From positions 1,860,001 to 1,924,000 of the forward strand of contig NZ_JAAGNZ010000001.1 of the NCBI RefSeq assembly GCF_010747415.1: 64,000 nt of DNA, written 5' to 3'. This document shows positions 1 to 9,133 of the stretch, one piece after another; positions within the stretch are counted from its first letter, which is position 1, and each line of letters starts with the position of its first letter. The stretch comes from Spirosoma agri. GTDB lineage: Bacteria > Bacteroidota > Bacteroidia > Cytophagales > Spirosomataceae. A program made the position numbers and the translations under genes. The notes below the pieces were generated by a model that was given only the letters and a program-made list of their open reading frames with translations, had not been told where the DNA came from and did no database searches.

Positions 1-273
1 CAATGCATTCCAGATGATCCGCCGATCCGTACCCGCTATAACCCGTAGCCCTACATCACCCCGCACAAACTGAGGGAGCATACGCAGGGGGCCACGAACA
101 CGGCTCTGAACGTCTGCGTAAATGGAATCACCAGGCCGGGCCGTGAGCAGATCGTAGCGAATTTCCAGTTGAGTCGAGTCGAATACACGCAGTCTGACGT
201 TGCGCACACGTTCCTGGGCCAGACTGGATAAACTGGTAACTAGGCTGAGTAGACTGAAAAAAAACAGACGCAT
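1..273 (-). CDS. Partial secreted protein (N-terminal 91 residues)
   Basis: An ATG at 273 opens a frame that runs leftward off the window edge without a stop, giving 91 residues. Residues 1-19 form a Sec signal peptide: Arg at position 2, a Phe/Leu-rich core, and a Ser-Leu-Ala cleavage site before Gln20. The mature start (ERVRNVRLRVFD) alternates polar and hydrophobic residues, as in a beta-sandwich or Ig-like N-terminal domain. The part carrying any functional domain lies outside the window, so I do not name a function. The gene is divergent from the histidine kinase at 613. Confidence 0.7.
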   Translation of the reverse strand, partial: MRLFFFSLLSLVTSLSSLAQERVRNVRLRVFDSTQLEIRYDLLTARPGDSIYADVQSRVRGPLRMLPQFVRGDVGLRVIAGTDRRIIWNAL

Positions 274-612
274 GATAAATCAGTTACGGACGAGAATCGG
301 CGGGTCGTTGCTGATGGTTTGGTACGAACAGGCAAACGTCGGCGTTCCGAATCAACAGGTTCACAGCGCGCACCGATGAGCAGGAACAATCCGAATACCA
401 ACCGTTTCTGCCTGGTCGTGGAATCATTCCTGGCAAATTAAGCAATATTATGCCAACCGATTATCGTTCCTCTACTAAATAGTGCCCGAGTGCGTACCGC
501 AGGCACTTGTCGAATACCAATAAATTTTTTAAATTTAACGGTGAGCTATCAACGTAGGTCGTTGCTCACCGTCACATCAATTCCATGCTTACCCACTCCC
601 CGATTGTCAATT
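274..612. other. Divergent intergenic region
   Basis: This 339-base stretch separates the secreted-protein gene on the minus strand from the kinase on the plus strand and should carry both promoters. I see no TAnnTTTG-type box at a good distance from either start and no convincing small gene. Although the kinase frame stays open upstream to a GTG at 490, residues coded there look non-protein-like, so I place the start at 613. Confidence 0.4.
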
Positions 613-3600
613 ATGCGCTGGTCTGCCAAAACCAAAGATGAACTAGTGGCCGAAATCGAACGGCTTCATAACGAACGCGACGGGGTCATGCTGGCAGATG
701 CTCACTATACAGATGTCCGTCAAACACTCGATCAGCTTAACCTGATTGGGGTCACCGTCGACCAGCAGGGGACGCTGGTTTACGTCAATCCTTATACCTA
801 TCGGGTTACGGCCTGGCAATCAGAAGATATTATCGGGAAAAGCTTTTTCGATGTATTTATTCCGGCAGCCGACCGGGCGCGTCTCGAACTGGAGTTTGAA
901 GAAGCACTTCTCCGGGGAAGTGCACCCGAACAGAAAGATATCAGTTTGCTGACGCGTAGCGGTGCCGTTCGGAATGTTCAACTGAACTCGTTCGTTATCA
1001 ATCCGCTAAACGACCATAAGTTAGCGTCGTTCACGCTCATCGGCGAAGACATCACTAACAAACGGCGGGTCGCTTCGGCCCTGTCCAACACCAACGCGCA
1101 GTTGCAGGATCTGGTCGATAACACGTCGGATCTGATTCAGCTGCTAACCCTCGACGGTAAGTTTATTTTCGTCAACCGGGCCTGGCGTGACGTGCTGGGC
1201 TACAGTTCCGACGAGATGGCCGCGCTCAATCTGCGCGATGTCCTGCATCCCGATTATGCCAATAGCACTCTGGCGTTGCTGAAGCGCATCCAGAACGGGG
1301 ACAAACTGCCTTACGTTGAAACGGTTTTTCGGAGCAAAACGGGTAAAACGCTCTTTCTGTCCGGGAGTGTAAACTGCCGTTTCGACAATGGCCGTCCGAC
1401 TGCGTTCCGGTGTATCCTGCACGATACGACGGGCAAGATCAGGGCCGAGAAGTCGCAAAAGCTCTACTACAGCATTGCCAACTGGACGATCAACACGCCG
1501 AATCTGGACGAGCTGTATCATAAAATCCATGAAGAACTGGGCAACATTATTTACGCCCGCAACTTCTTCATTGCCCTCTATGATTCCAGCAAAACCTACC
1601 TGTCGTTCCCGTATTATGTCGATGAGTATTTTGGGGGCAACATGCGGTTCACCAAGCGGAGGCTGGGAAACGGCCTCACCGAATACACCATCAATGCGAA
1701 CAAACCGCTGTTTCTGTACGAGAAAGATATTCGGCAGCTGGCCGAAAAACATCAGATCGATCTTTATGGACAGCTTCAGCCCGAGGTGATGCTGACGGCT
1801 CCGTTGCGAATTGGCGACGAGATAACGGGAATCATCGGGGTGAAATCGTACGACGATCCGCAGGCGTATGGCCCCCGCGATCTGGAGCTGCTGGAATTTA
1901 TCTCGGGCCAGGTCGCGCTGGCGATTGCCCGCAAGCAGTCGGAGGCCGCGCTGGATAAGCAGAACGCCCGATTGAACGCTATTTTCGATAGTAGCACGTA
2001 TCTGATCTGGTCGGTCAATAAAACATTACGCCTGACGTCATTCAATAAAAATTACACCCGGCTAATCGAATACCAGCTGGATGAACTGCCAACGATCCAG
2101 GCCAGTGCTCCCAAACTCGGCTGGCGGATGATCGGTGAAGAAAACCGGCGAACGCTGGAAGAAAAGTATAGGCAGGCATTTCGGGGATTTCCGCAGAATT
2201 TCGAGCTTTATTTCGAGACCGCCCGGGGAGAAACGTATCTGGAATTTCACCTGAACCCGATCTTACTCGCCGGTGGTGTCATCGACGAAGTATCGGGAAT
2301 TGCCCGCGACATTACCAACCGTAAACGGGCCGAGATTGCCACCCGGCAAAGTGAAGAAAAATTCCGGGGTATTTTCGAAAACCTACAGGATATCTACGCG
2401 CGTGTCGACCGCAAAGGCCGGATCACCATGATCAGTCCGTCGGTGTTCAAGCGCATGGGCTACACGCCGGAAGAGGTGCTGGGGCAGGACGCGACGCAAT
2501 ACCTGGTGGATAAAAGCATTATTCATCGGGCCATGATCAAACTGGGGCGTAATCATAGCCTGCGCAATTTTGAAGTCAGCCTGCGTCGTAAAGACGGTAC
2601 CGAGCGGCAGTTTATGTTCAACATGCTGCTGCTGAAAGATGAGCATGGCATCTACTCCGTGGTAGCCGTCCTGGCCCGCGACATAACCGAACTCAAACGG
2701 CAATCGGCGGAGCTGGTCAAAGCCAAGGAAGAAGCCGAACGGTCGTTGAAGGTGAAGGAGCGGTTCCTGGCCAACATGAGCCACGAAATCCGGACGCCTA
2801 TGAACGGGGTCATTGGCATGATCGATCTGCTGAACGATACGCAACTCGATGATGAACAGCGTAGCTACGTGAAAACCATCAAGCGATCGTCGGAAACGCT
2901 GCTCAATATCCTGAACGACATTCTGGACCTCTCAAAAATTGAGGCTGGTAAAATGGCGTTGCACGAGTCGCCGGTCGCATTTGCCGAAATCTTTGAAAAA
3001 CTGATCGCCTTGTTCGGGCAGCAGGCCAGCTCTAAAAACAACGAGCTAACCTACCACATCGGTCCGGATCTGCCCACATTCGTTATTGCCGATCAGACAC
3101 GGTTGCTCCAGATCTTGTCCAATCTGACGTCGAATGCGATCAAATTTACCGAAAACGGCACGGTGCGGGTTGAGGTGTCGCTGATCAGCAAGCGCGGGAA
3201 GTTTAACCGGATTCGGGTCAACGTGAAAGACTCCGGGATCGGCATTTCGCCCGAAAACATCAACCTCCTGTTCAATTCGTTTAGTCAGGTCGATACGTCA
3301 TCGCGCAAATCATTCGGTGGTACGGGCCTGGGCTTGTCCATCTCGAAAGAACTGGCGCACCTGATGAAGGGCGAAGTGGGCGTCGAATCGACCGTCGGGA
3401 TGGGGAGTACGTTCTGGTTTACCTTCGAGTTGAAGGAAACGGCTATCAGCCCAACCCAGCAAAATACCGAAGTGGCCGAAGTAGCGCTGGCCAACTTCTT
3501 CAGCGACTATCACCCCAACGTGCTGCTGGTCGATGATAACGCCGTTAACCGCAAGGTCGCCAGCGAAATTCTGCGCAAATCCGGTTGTATCGTGGTCACC

Positions 3601-4305
3601 GCCGATAGTGGCCCGGCTGCGATTGGCGAGGTGGAAAAAGCGGAAGCCCGAAAAGGAGTCGACGGGTTTACTGGGTTCGACGTCATTTTCATGGACATCC
3701 AGATGCCGGACATGGACGGCGTGGAAACGACCAGCAACCTGCGCCAGCAGTACGGCAAGCAGCTTCCGATTGTGGTGGCCATGACTGCTTATTCCATGCG
3801 TGAAGACCGTGAACGATTCATCAGCCAGGGCCTCGACGATTACATTGCCAAACCAATTCGGGCGCAGAGCCTGGTGGCCAAGGTGAAAGAAATTACGGAA
3901 GCCAACCGGGCCCGGCGTCAGGATGTGTCGGAACAACCGAAGCCAAAACCAATCGTTGTTGAGCCAGAATCGGCATTGCCTATCATCGACGACGAGATTG
4001 TTGGTCAATTACGCGCTATTGGCGGGCAGGAGTTGGTTGACAGCATCATGGAAGAGTTCGAACTGGAAGCTACCGAACTGGTTACGGATGCGGTCAGGGC
4101 TTACTCGCTCGGCGATATTCCAACGGTCAAGAGCCACTTGCATACGCTCAAAGGCAGTGCCGGCACTATTGGCGTTTCCCGCGTGGCCGACATTGCCCGT
4201 ACTGCCGAGGGCAAGCTCAAAGTGAATGATACCAGCGGCCTGGGCGACGCGTTGACAGCGCTCGAACGGGAATTTGACGCGTTTCTGAAAGCCTGGAAAA
4301 AATAG
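613..4305 (+). CDS. Hybrid sensor histidine kinase (PAS-GAF-PAS-HisKA-HATPase-REC-HPt)
   Basis: A 1230-residue multi-domain phosphorelay kinase with no signal peptide or membrane segment, so it probably senses cytoplasmic or diffusible cues. In order: a short coiled coil (about 2-22), PAS (34-146), PAS (160-275), GAF (284-441), PAS (447-573), PAS (578-696), HisKA (715-783) with NMSHEIRTPMNG and phospho-acceptor His724, HATPase (830-943) with the N box from Asn837, DSGIGIS and GGTGLGLS, a receiver (967-1090) with acceptor Asp1028 in FMDIQMPDMDG, and an HPt domain (about 1126-1226) with His1177 in HTLKGSAG. All key residues are present, so a full His-Asp-His relay is expected. I use the ATG at 613, where the helical N-terminus begins; a GTG at 490 is the longer alternative. 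The free receiver at 5202 is a plausible final acceptor (inference). Confidence 0.93.
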   Translation: MRWSAKTKDELVAEIERLHNERDGVMLADAHYTDVRQTLDQLNLIGVTVDQQGTLVYVNPYTYRVTAWQSEDIIGKSFFDVFIPAADRARLELEFEEALLRGSAPEQKDISLLTRSGAVRNVQLNSFVINPLNDHKLASFTLIGEDITNKRRVASALSNTNAQLQDLVDNTSDLIQLLTLDGKFIFVNRAWRDVLGYSSDEMAALNLRDVLHPDYANSTLALLKRIQNGDKLPYVETVFRSKTGKTLFLSGSVNCRFDNGRPTAFRCILHDTTGKIRAEKSQKLYYSIANWTINTPNLDELYHKIHEELGNIIYARNFFIALYDSSKTYLSFPYYVDEYFGGNMRFTKRRLGNGLTEYTINANKPLFLYEKDIRQLAEKHQIDLYGQLQPEVMLTAPLRIGDEITGIIGVKSYDDPQAYGPRDLELLEFISGQVALAIARKQSEAALDKQNARLNAIFDSSTYLIWSVNKTLRLTSFNKNYTRLIEYQLDELPTIQASAPKLGWRMIGEENRRTLEEKYRQAFRGFPQNFELYFETARGETYLEFHLNPILLAGGVIDEVSGIARDITNRKRAEIATRQSEEKFRGIFENLQDIYARVDRKGRITMISPSVFKRMGYTPEEVLGQDATQYLVDKSIIHRAMIKLGRNHSLRNFEVSLRRKDGTERQFMFNMLLLKDEHGIYSVVAVLARDITELKRQSAELVKAKEEAERSLKVKERFLANMSHEIRTPMNGVIGMIDLLNDTQLDDEQRSYVKTIKRSSETLLNILNDILDLSKIEAGKMALHESPVAFAEIFEKLIALFGQQASSKNNELTYHIGPDLPTFVIADQTRLLQILSNLTSNAIKFTENGTVRVEVSLISKRGKFNRIRVNVKDSGIGISPENINLLFNSFSQVDTSSRKSFGGTGLGLSISKELAHLMKGEVGVESTVGMGSTFWFTFELKETAISPTQQNTEVAEVALANFFSDYHPNVLLVDDNAVNRKVASEILRKSGCIVVTADSGPAAIGEVEKAEARKGVDGFTGFDVIFMDIQMPDMDGVETTSNLRQQYGKQLPIVVAMTAYSMREDRERFISQGLDDYIAKPIRAQSLVAKVKEITEANRARRQDVSEQPKPKPIVVEPESALPIIDDEIVGQLRAIGGQELVDSIMEEFELEATELVTDAVRAYSLGDIPTVKSHLHTLKGSAGTIGVSRVADIARTAEGKLKVNDTSGLGDALTALEREFDAFLKAWKK

Positions 4306-4313
4306 GTCAGTAA

Positions 4314-4366
4314 CTGGTTGCAGTAGGATAGGGCAGAGGCATTGTCATGTAGCCTGCTGCAACCAG
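4314..4366. terminator. Hairpin between convergent genes
   Basis: CTGGTTGCAGTAGG at 4314-4327 pairs with CCTGCTGCAACCAG at 4353-4366, a 14-bp stem with one G-T wobble. It sits between the convergent kinase and WapI-like genes and could end transcription from both sides. There is no T tract. Confidence 0.5.
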
Positions 4367-4422
4367 CTTGGTTGATGAGCCGTGTGATGGCCACTGGACA
4401 CTCTCACCATCCGTGAAGCCCG

Positions 4423-4860
4423 TCAATCGCGTACCGGAAATTGCCGGAGTTGCCGTTCAAGATCCTGAATCGCTCGTTGCAGTTCGGGCTTGTCGGGGGC
4501 AACCGGTAAATAAAATGGTGTTCGGTCGCGCTTCCAGTTAGGGAGGGCGTCGGCACTGAGCTTAACACGAAGCCGATAATCATTGCGGCCAGTCGACGTG
4601 TTGCTAAAGCTCAGGGCTGGGTCAACGAACGTCAACCGGGAAGATAGTTCATGCTCGTCGGCAATAGCGCGCATCCATTTCAGCAGTAATTCCAGCTCCC
4701 AGGTCGAGAGAATCGACGCAGTGCGTACGTAATCGAGTTCCTGGTATCGGGTTCTGACACTTACGATCAGCCAGTTTCGATCCATAAAGTAGGGCGAGTC
4801 AGTACACTCGTAATCTAGAATGTTCAGCTCAAAAGAGCCTTCCGGTCCGGTCAGTTTCAT
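4423..4860 (-). CDS. WapI-like family protein (putative immunity protein)
   Basis: A 145-residue soluble protein starting at the ATG at 4860. The N-terminus (MKLTGPEGSFELNILDYE), the conserved NWLIVSV strand, and the later WELELLLKWM helix followed by acidic residues resemble the WapI family of small immunity-type proteins, which is described as protecting cells from a contact-dependent or secreted toxin. I recognise the family by pattern only. No WapA/Rhs-type toxin gene lies beside it: the neighbours are a sensor kinase (convergent) and a response regulator. It may be an orphan immunity gene or a family member with another job. Confidence 0.6.
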   Translation of the reverse strand: MKLTGPEGSFELNILDYECTDSPYFMDRNWLIVSVRTRYQELDYVRTASILSTWELELLLKWMRAIADEHELSSRLTFVDPALSFSNTSTGRNDYRLRVKLSADALPNWKRDRTPFYLPVAPDKPELQRAIQDLERQLRQFPVRD

Positions 4861-5201
4861 GGCTTCGGTAAAAGAGAAGGACTAACGACTAGTGCGTACG
4901 GCAACGGCCCGGTGTGGGAGAGGCAGAATGACCGTTTATTGGCTGGTAAAACCGTCGCGACGACGGAGCGAAGAACAGACAGGCAGCGAATTGCTGTATC
5001 AAATATAAAATTAAAATTGGATCGTTGTCTTATTTGACTGTAATTTTCATAGAAATATAATGCCGGTAATCTGTTGGGAATGGCTTACTGCGTTCTGAAC
5101 CAAAGTCATTCTGATTTGTCGTTTGCAAAGCCCTTCTTTTGCGTTTGCGGATAAAATGCTAATTTCACCACGTTAAAACGTAACACGATTCCAAAAGCCC
5201 T
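4861..5201. other. Divergent intergenic region
   Basis: This holds the upstream regions of the WapI-like gene and of the response regulator at 5202. TAATTTCA at 5160-5167, about 35 bases before the ATG, with TTTTGCG about 20 bases further upstream, is a weak match to the TTTG / TAnnTTTG promoter pattern. No small gene is apparent. Confidence 0.35.
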
Positions 5202-5582
5202 ATGTCAGCTTCCAAACGCGTCCTGATTGCCGAAGATAGTTCCGTTATCCAGAATCTGGCCCGCAAAATTCTTGAGTTTCAGAATTACGATATTACAGCT
5301 GTTAAAAACGGCGAACAGGTCCTGCAAATCCTGGAAAAAGAAGACTTCAGTATCCTGCTTCTAGACATCAACATGCCGGTTATGGATGGCATGGAGTGCG
5401 TCCGGCGCGTTCGGGCGTTACCCGAAAAAGAAAAAGCAGCGGTTCCGATCGTAGCCATTACGGGCAACGCCAAGAACTATACCGAAGAAGAATTTAAAAC
5501 AGCCGGCTTCAATGATGTGCTGGTTAAACCGCTCAACTTCGACCGACTGGTTGAAGTGGTTAATCAGCTTACGGATAAATAA
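5202..5582 (+). CDS. Stand-alone receiver (CheY-like) response regulator
   Basis: A 126-residue protein made of one receiver domain with no output domain. The acidic pocket is Glu11-Asp12, the phospho-acceptor is Asp55 in LLLDINMPVMDG, the conserved Thr/Ser is Thr87 in AITGNA, and Lys109 lies in VKPLN. A protein of this kind signals by binding a partner or by passing phosphate onward. It lies about 0.9 kb after a hybrid kinase that ends in an HPt domain, so it could take phosphate from that His (inference). A weak hairpin, GCCCACG (5596-5602) pairing with CGTGGGC (5624-5630), follows the stop. Confidence 0.92.
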   Translation: MSASKRVLIAEDSSVIQNLARKILEFQNYDITAVKNGEQVLQILEKEDFSILLLDINMPVMDGMECVRRVRALPEKEKAAVPIVAITGNAKNYTEEEFKTAGFNDVLVKPLNFDRLVEVVNQLTDK

Positions 5583-5668
5583 ACAAGGCGAGTTGGCCCA
5601 CGGGTGATTAACGCGTTTTCGCTCGTGGGCTGCTTCACTGCTCCGGTAGCCCAGTCTTTCTCTCACTT

Positions 5669-6430
5669 ATGATTATCACGCTGCTGGGTACAGGAACGTC
5701 GTCGGGTGTCCCGCTGATCGGGTGCGAGTGCGATGTATGTCGATCCGTGGATTTTCGTGATAAGCGGCTCCGTTCGTCCATTCACATGGCTATCGATGGC
5801 CGTAGTTTCGTCATCGATACGGGTCCCGATTTTCGCCAGCAGATGCTCCGGCTCGATCTGAAACAACTCGATGCCGTTCTGTTCACGCACGAACATAAAG
5901 ACCACACGGCAGGTCTGGATGAGGTTCGTGCCTTTAACTTTCGTTCGGGTCAGGATATGCCGATTTATGCCCGTCTACCCGTGCTGAATCAGCTGAAACA
6001 GGAATTCTCCTATATTTTTGCGGAGCATAAATACCCCGGTATTCCCCGGATCAAGGCCCACGAAATCCGGAACGAGCCGTTTGCGGTATCGGGAGTCCCG
6101 GTTATACCGATCAATGTACTGCATCACAAGCTACCCGTTTTTGGCTTCCGCATTGGGGATTTTACGTATCTGACCGATCTCAATTACATTTCGGAAGACG
6201 AGCTGACAAAGGTGTATGGTACTAAAGTACTGGTGCTCGATGCGCTTCAGCGGTTGCCGCACCTGTCCCATTTTACGCTCGATCAGGCTGTAGAACTGGC
6301 AACCCGTATCGGCGCAGACCAAACCTATTTTACGCACATCAGTCACAAGCTTGGCCTGCATCGCGAGGTTGAACACGAATTGCCTGCGCATATCCGATTA
6401 GGGTACGATGGCTTGCAGATCAGGCTGTAG
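5669..6430 (+). CDS. MBL-fold metallo-hydrolase, PhnP-like
   Basis: A 253-residue metallo-beta-lactamase-fold hydrolase. The N-terminus has GTGTSSGVP followed by a Cys cluster (Cys19, Cys21, Cys24), the layout of PhnP-type phosphodiesterases that hydrolyse cyclic phosphate sugars and bind an extra structural zinc. The metal site is THEHKDH (His74, His76, Asp78, His79), with later ligands at LTDLNY and the C-terminal HISH. Bacteroidota genomes often carry this gene without the rest of the phosphonate operon, and no phn gene is seen here, so the physiological substrate is open. It starts 86 bases after the receiver gene and may share its transcript. Confidence 0.85.
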   Translation: MIITLLGTGTSSGVPLIGCECDVCRSVDFRDKRLRSSIHMAIDGRSFVIDTGPDFRQQMLRLDLKQLDAVLFTHEHKDHTAGLDEVRAFNFRSGQDMPIYARLPVLNQLKQEFSYIFAEHKYPGIPRIKAHEIRNEPFAVSGVPVIPINVLHHKLPVFGFRIGDFTYLTDLNYISEDELTKVYGTKVLVLDALQRLPHLSHFTLDQAVELATRIGADQTYFTHISHKLGLHREVEHELPAHIRLGYDGLQIRL

Positions 6431-6545
6431 CTAGTACGGAGTTCGATTAATCCGGGAAAGCAGGTTCCGCATTGCTCGGGCTGAACGGCACGACAAACCA
6501 ATTCGCCTGACACTGCGTTACTCGTTCAGATCATCAACCGATGCC

Positions 6546-7577
6546 ATGCTAACGCCTATAAAGTCTTCCCGACTATTTTCCGATCAACTACTGCAAAGCT
6601 ACCGTCAGCAGGGTGACGCTCCCGCCGATGAGGTCATTGCGGCCGTTGTGGAAGCGGGCGGACCCGTCAGTTTACGTTCGCTGATGGGCTGGCTGGCCGA
6701 CACGCAGGCTATCGATGTGGACGGCCAACCTGAGTCGGTGCGTACTTTTTTTGCCAGTTATGCTTCTTTACCAGATTGGGCTGCCGCGAAGCGGATGGCT
6801 GCCGGTATGGCTTTTTTCAAAAAATACGCCGGTCAGATTGGCTTGATCCTGGGTTGTTTTTCGCTGCCCTATTGTTATCTGGGCGCGAATGGGGCTCAGG
6901 TTCTCTGGCTTACCGAACGAATTAAAAACGATACTGTTCGCCGGTTGCAGGAGACGGGTGAGTGGGTATTTGGCGTAAATAATCCGAAGGAATGGGCTTC
7001 GGGTAAAGCGATTGTCCGAACGTTGAAAGTGCGCTTGATTCACGCCGGTGCGCGTTGGTTTTCGCTGCATTCGGGACGCTGGAACCAGGATTGGGGTCAT
7101 CCGATCAATCAGGAAGATATGGCCGCTACGAATCTCGCTTTTTCATATATCGTGCTGCGCGGTCTGCGGAAGGCAGGTATACAGGCGACGGAGCAGGAAG
7201 AGGAGAGTTTCCTGCATCACGTCAACGTGGTTGGTTATGTGAATGGCGTTGCGGATGACCTGTTACCCAAAAATCTCCGGGAAGCCTATTCGCTTGAACG
7301 GGCTATATCGAAACGGCAGTTTGTGCCCTCAGAAGCCGGTCGGGGACTTACCCGCTCACTGCTGACGGCTATCACGCAGATAAGCACGGGCACCGACAAG
7401 TCATCCGGTATCAATCGGGCTGACACGTTCCGGAACCTCGCAGCGGGCGAAATGCGTTTCTTTCTCGGCGATCAGCATGCAGACTGGCTTGGCGTCCCTA
7501 AAGCGTCTGTTGAGAAACGACTGGCAGGGCTGGTCAATCGGCTGCCTGTTTTTCCGGGTCAATTTCCGATTTCATAA
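6546..7577 (+). CDS. Oxygenase MpaB family protein (DUF2236)
   Basis: A 343-residue protein with the features of the DUF2236/MpaB oxygenase-like family: a helical N-terminal part, a stretch near 95-125 containing LPYCYLGANGAQVLW, then RLIHAGARWF and a motif rich in His, Asn and Asp (WGHPINQEDM, HHVNVVGYVNG). Related proteins (rubber oxygenase Lcp, MpaB) bind haem through conserved His residues; I infer that but cannot assign a substrate. The ATG at 6546 is used because the ATG at 6541 hits a stop after three codons. It stands between the MBL gene and mnmE with no shared pathway evident. Confidence 0.8.
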   Translation: MLTPIKSSRLFSDQLLQSYRQQGDAPADEVIAAVVEAGGPVSLRSLMGWLADTQAIDVDGQPESVRTFFASYASLPDWAAAKRMAAGMAFFKKYAGQIGLILGCFSLPYCYLGANGAQVLWLTERIKNDTVRRLQETGEWVFGVNNPKEWASGKAIVRTLKVRLIHAGARWFSLHSGRWNQDWGHPINQEDMAATNLAFSYIVLRGLRKAGIQATEQEEESFLHHVNVVGYVNGVADDLLPKNLREAYSLERAISKRQFVPSEAGRGLTRSLLTAITQISTGTDKSSGINRADTFRNLAAGEMRFFLGDQHADWLGVPKASVEKRLAGLVNRLPVFPGQFPIS

Positions 7578-7606
7578 GACTGACCGCTATCCATTGCCGT
7601 TCGCAG

Positions 7607-7648
7607 GTTCCACTACGGTAGCTCCACTATGGTAGCTCCACTACGGAT
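7607..7648. repeat. Three tandem 14-bp repeats upstream of mnmE
   Basis: GTTCCACTACGGTA (7607-7620), GCTCCACTATGGTA (7621-7634) and GCTCCACTACGGAT (7635-7648) are three head-to-tail copies of a 14-base unit with one to three differences. They lie in the 110-base gap between the DUF2236 gene and mnmE and end about 40 bases before the mnmE start. They could be slippage-prone spacer DNA or a regulatory site. Confidence 0.85.
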
Positions 7649-7687
7649 TAGTAATGAACGTTAGCCTCAAAAAATACACATAACACC

Positions 7688-9064
7688 TTGTTTCAGTTAG
7701 AACCTATTGCTGCTCTGGCTACGGCTCCGGGCATTGGGGCCATTGCCGTCCTGCGGGTGTCGGGCGAAGGGGCCATCGACATAGCCAATCGTATCTTTCA
7801 GGGTAAAGACTTGACAACGCAGGGCTCGCACACGGCTCATTTTGGCACAGTGCGCAACACGGATGGTAGCATCATCGACGAAGTGCTGGTGACTGTGTTT
7901 CGGGCACCAAAATCATTTACGAAAGAGGACGTTGTCGAAATTTCGTGCCACGGTTCCGAGTTCATTATCCAGCAGATTTTACGTCGATTAACGCAGGAGG
8001 GAGCCCGACTGGCCCGTCCGGGCGAATTTACGCAGCGCGCTTTCCTGAACGGTCAGTTTGATCTGGTTCAGGCGGAAGCCGTGGCCGACCTGATTGCTTC
8101 TGATTCGGACGCCAGTCACCGGGCGGCTCTTACGCAACTGCGGGGCGGTTTCTCGAAACAGCTGAAGACGTTGCGTCAGCAATTGATCGACTTTGTAGCG
8201 TTGGTCGAGTTGGAACTGGATTTCGGTGAGGAAGATGTCGAATTTGCCCATCGCGATAAGCTACGGCAGTTGATGCTCGATATCCGTCGGGTGTTACATC
8301 CTTTATTGGATTCGTTCTCGACTGGAAATGCGATAAAGAACGGCGTTTCCACCGTCATTGTCGGTAAGCCTAATGCGGGAAAATCGACATTACTGAATGC
8401 CCTGTTGAACGAAGAAAAGGCTATCGTTTCCGATATTCCGGGAACGACGCGTGACACCATTGAAGATGAGTTGTTCATTGATGGCATTCGGTTCCGATTG
8501 ATTGATACAGCTGGTCTACGCCAGGCGACCGACCAGATTGAAGCGATTGGTATTGAGCGAACGCAGCAAAAAATGCGGGATGCATCCCTAGTTATTTACC
8601 TGTTCGATGGCAAAAACAGCTCACCCGACGACCTACAAACTTCCATTGCCGAAATCCGTTCGTCGGGAAAGCCGTACTTACTGGTAGGAAATAAACTTGA
8701 TGCTATAACCGAGAACGAAAGACAGACGTTAGAAACCATTGCTGCCGAGCCAATTGTCTGGATTTCGGCTGCGAAACACAGTCACCTCGACACGCTTAAA
8801 ACTTCGCTATCGTCCCGCGTTCGGACGGATACCGCCGTGCAGACAGGCAGTGCCGTTGTAACGAATGCCCGCCATTACGAACACCTCACAGGCACCGATG
8901 ATGCGCTTGCCCGCGCTATCGCAGGATTGGACGTAGGCGTAACCCCCGATTGGCTCGCCATGGATTTGCGCGTTGCCCTTCGACATCTTGGCGAGCTGAC
9001 AGGAGAAATAACGACTGATGACTTGTTGGAGTCAATTTTCAGTAAATTCTGTATCGGAAAGTAA
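7688..9064 (+). CDS. mnmE: tRNA modification GTPase MnmE
   Basis: A 458-residue GTPase that, with MnmG, places the carboxymethylaminomethyl group on wobble U34 of certain tRNAs in the cytoplasm. Residues 1-120 are the tetrahydrofolate-binding domain (IAALATAPGIGAIAVLRVSG, then RPGEFTQRAFLNGQFDL). The G domain has G1 GKPNAGKS (226-233), G3 DTAG (273-276), and G4 NKLD. The C-terminus ends FCIGK, with the catalytic Cys at 455, so it is complete. The start is TTG at 7688: the frame upstream reaches a stop at 7655 with no ATG or GTG, and the first residues align with the usual family start. It is followed by a T-rich terminator. Confidence 0.97.
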   Translation: MFQLEPIAALATAPGIGAIAVLRVSGEGAIDIANRIFQGKDLTTQGSHTAHFGTVRNTDGSIIDEVLVTVFRAPKSFTKEDVVEISCHGSEFIIQQILRRLTQEGARLARPGEFTQRAFLNGQFDLVQAEAVADLIASDSDASHRAALTQLRGGFSKQLKTLRQQLIDFVALVELELDFGEEDVEFAHRDKLRQLMLDIRRVLHPLLDSFSTGNAIKNGVSTVIVGKPNAGKSTLLNALLNEEKAIVSDIPGTTRDTIEDELFIDGIRFRLIDTAGLRQATDQIEAIGIERTQQKMRDASLVIYLFDGKNSSPDDLQTSIAEIRSSGKPYLLVGNKLDAITENERQTLETIAAEPIVWISAAKHSHLDTLKTSLSSRVRTDTAVQTGSAVVTNARHYEHLTGTDDALARAIAGLDVGVTPDWLAMDLRVALRHLGELTGEITTDDLLESIFSKFCIGK

Positions 9065-9108
9065 CCGCACTTACTGTCAATATCATAACTTATATCTAAA
9101 CATCACTG

Positions 9109-9133
9109 AAAGCCCTTTAATGGGCTTTTTTTT
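9109..9133 (+). terminator. Intrinsic terminator after mnmE
   Basis: AAAGCCC (9109-9115) pairs with GGGCTTT (9122-9128) around a six-base loop and is followed by more T bases to 9133, the classic rho-independent pattern, 45 bases after the mnmE stop. Confidence 0.85.
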
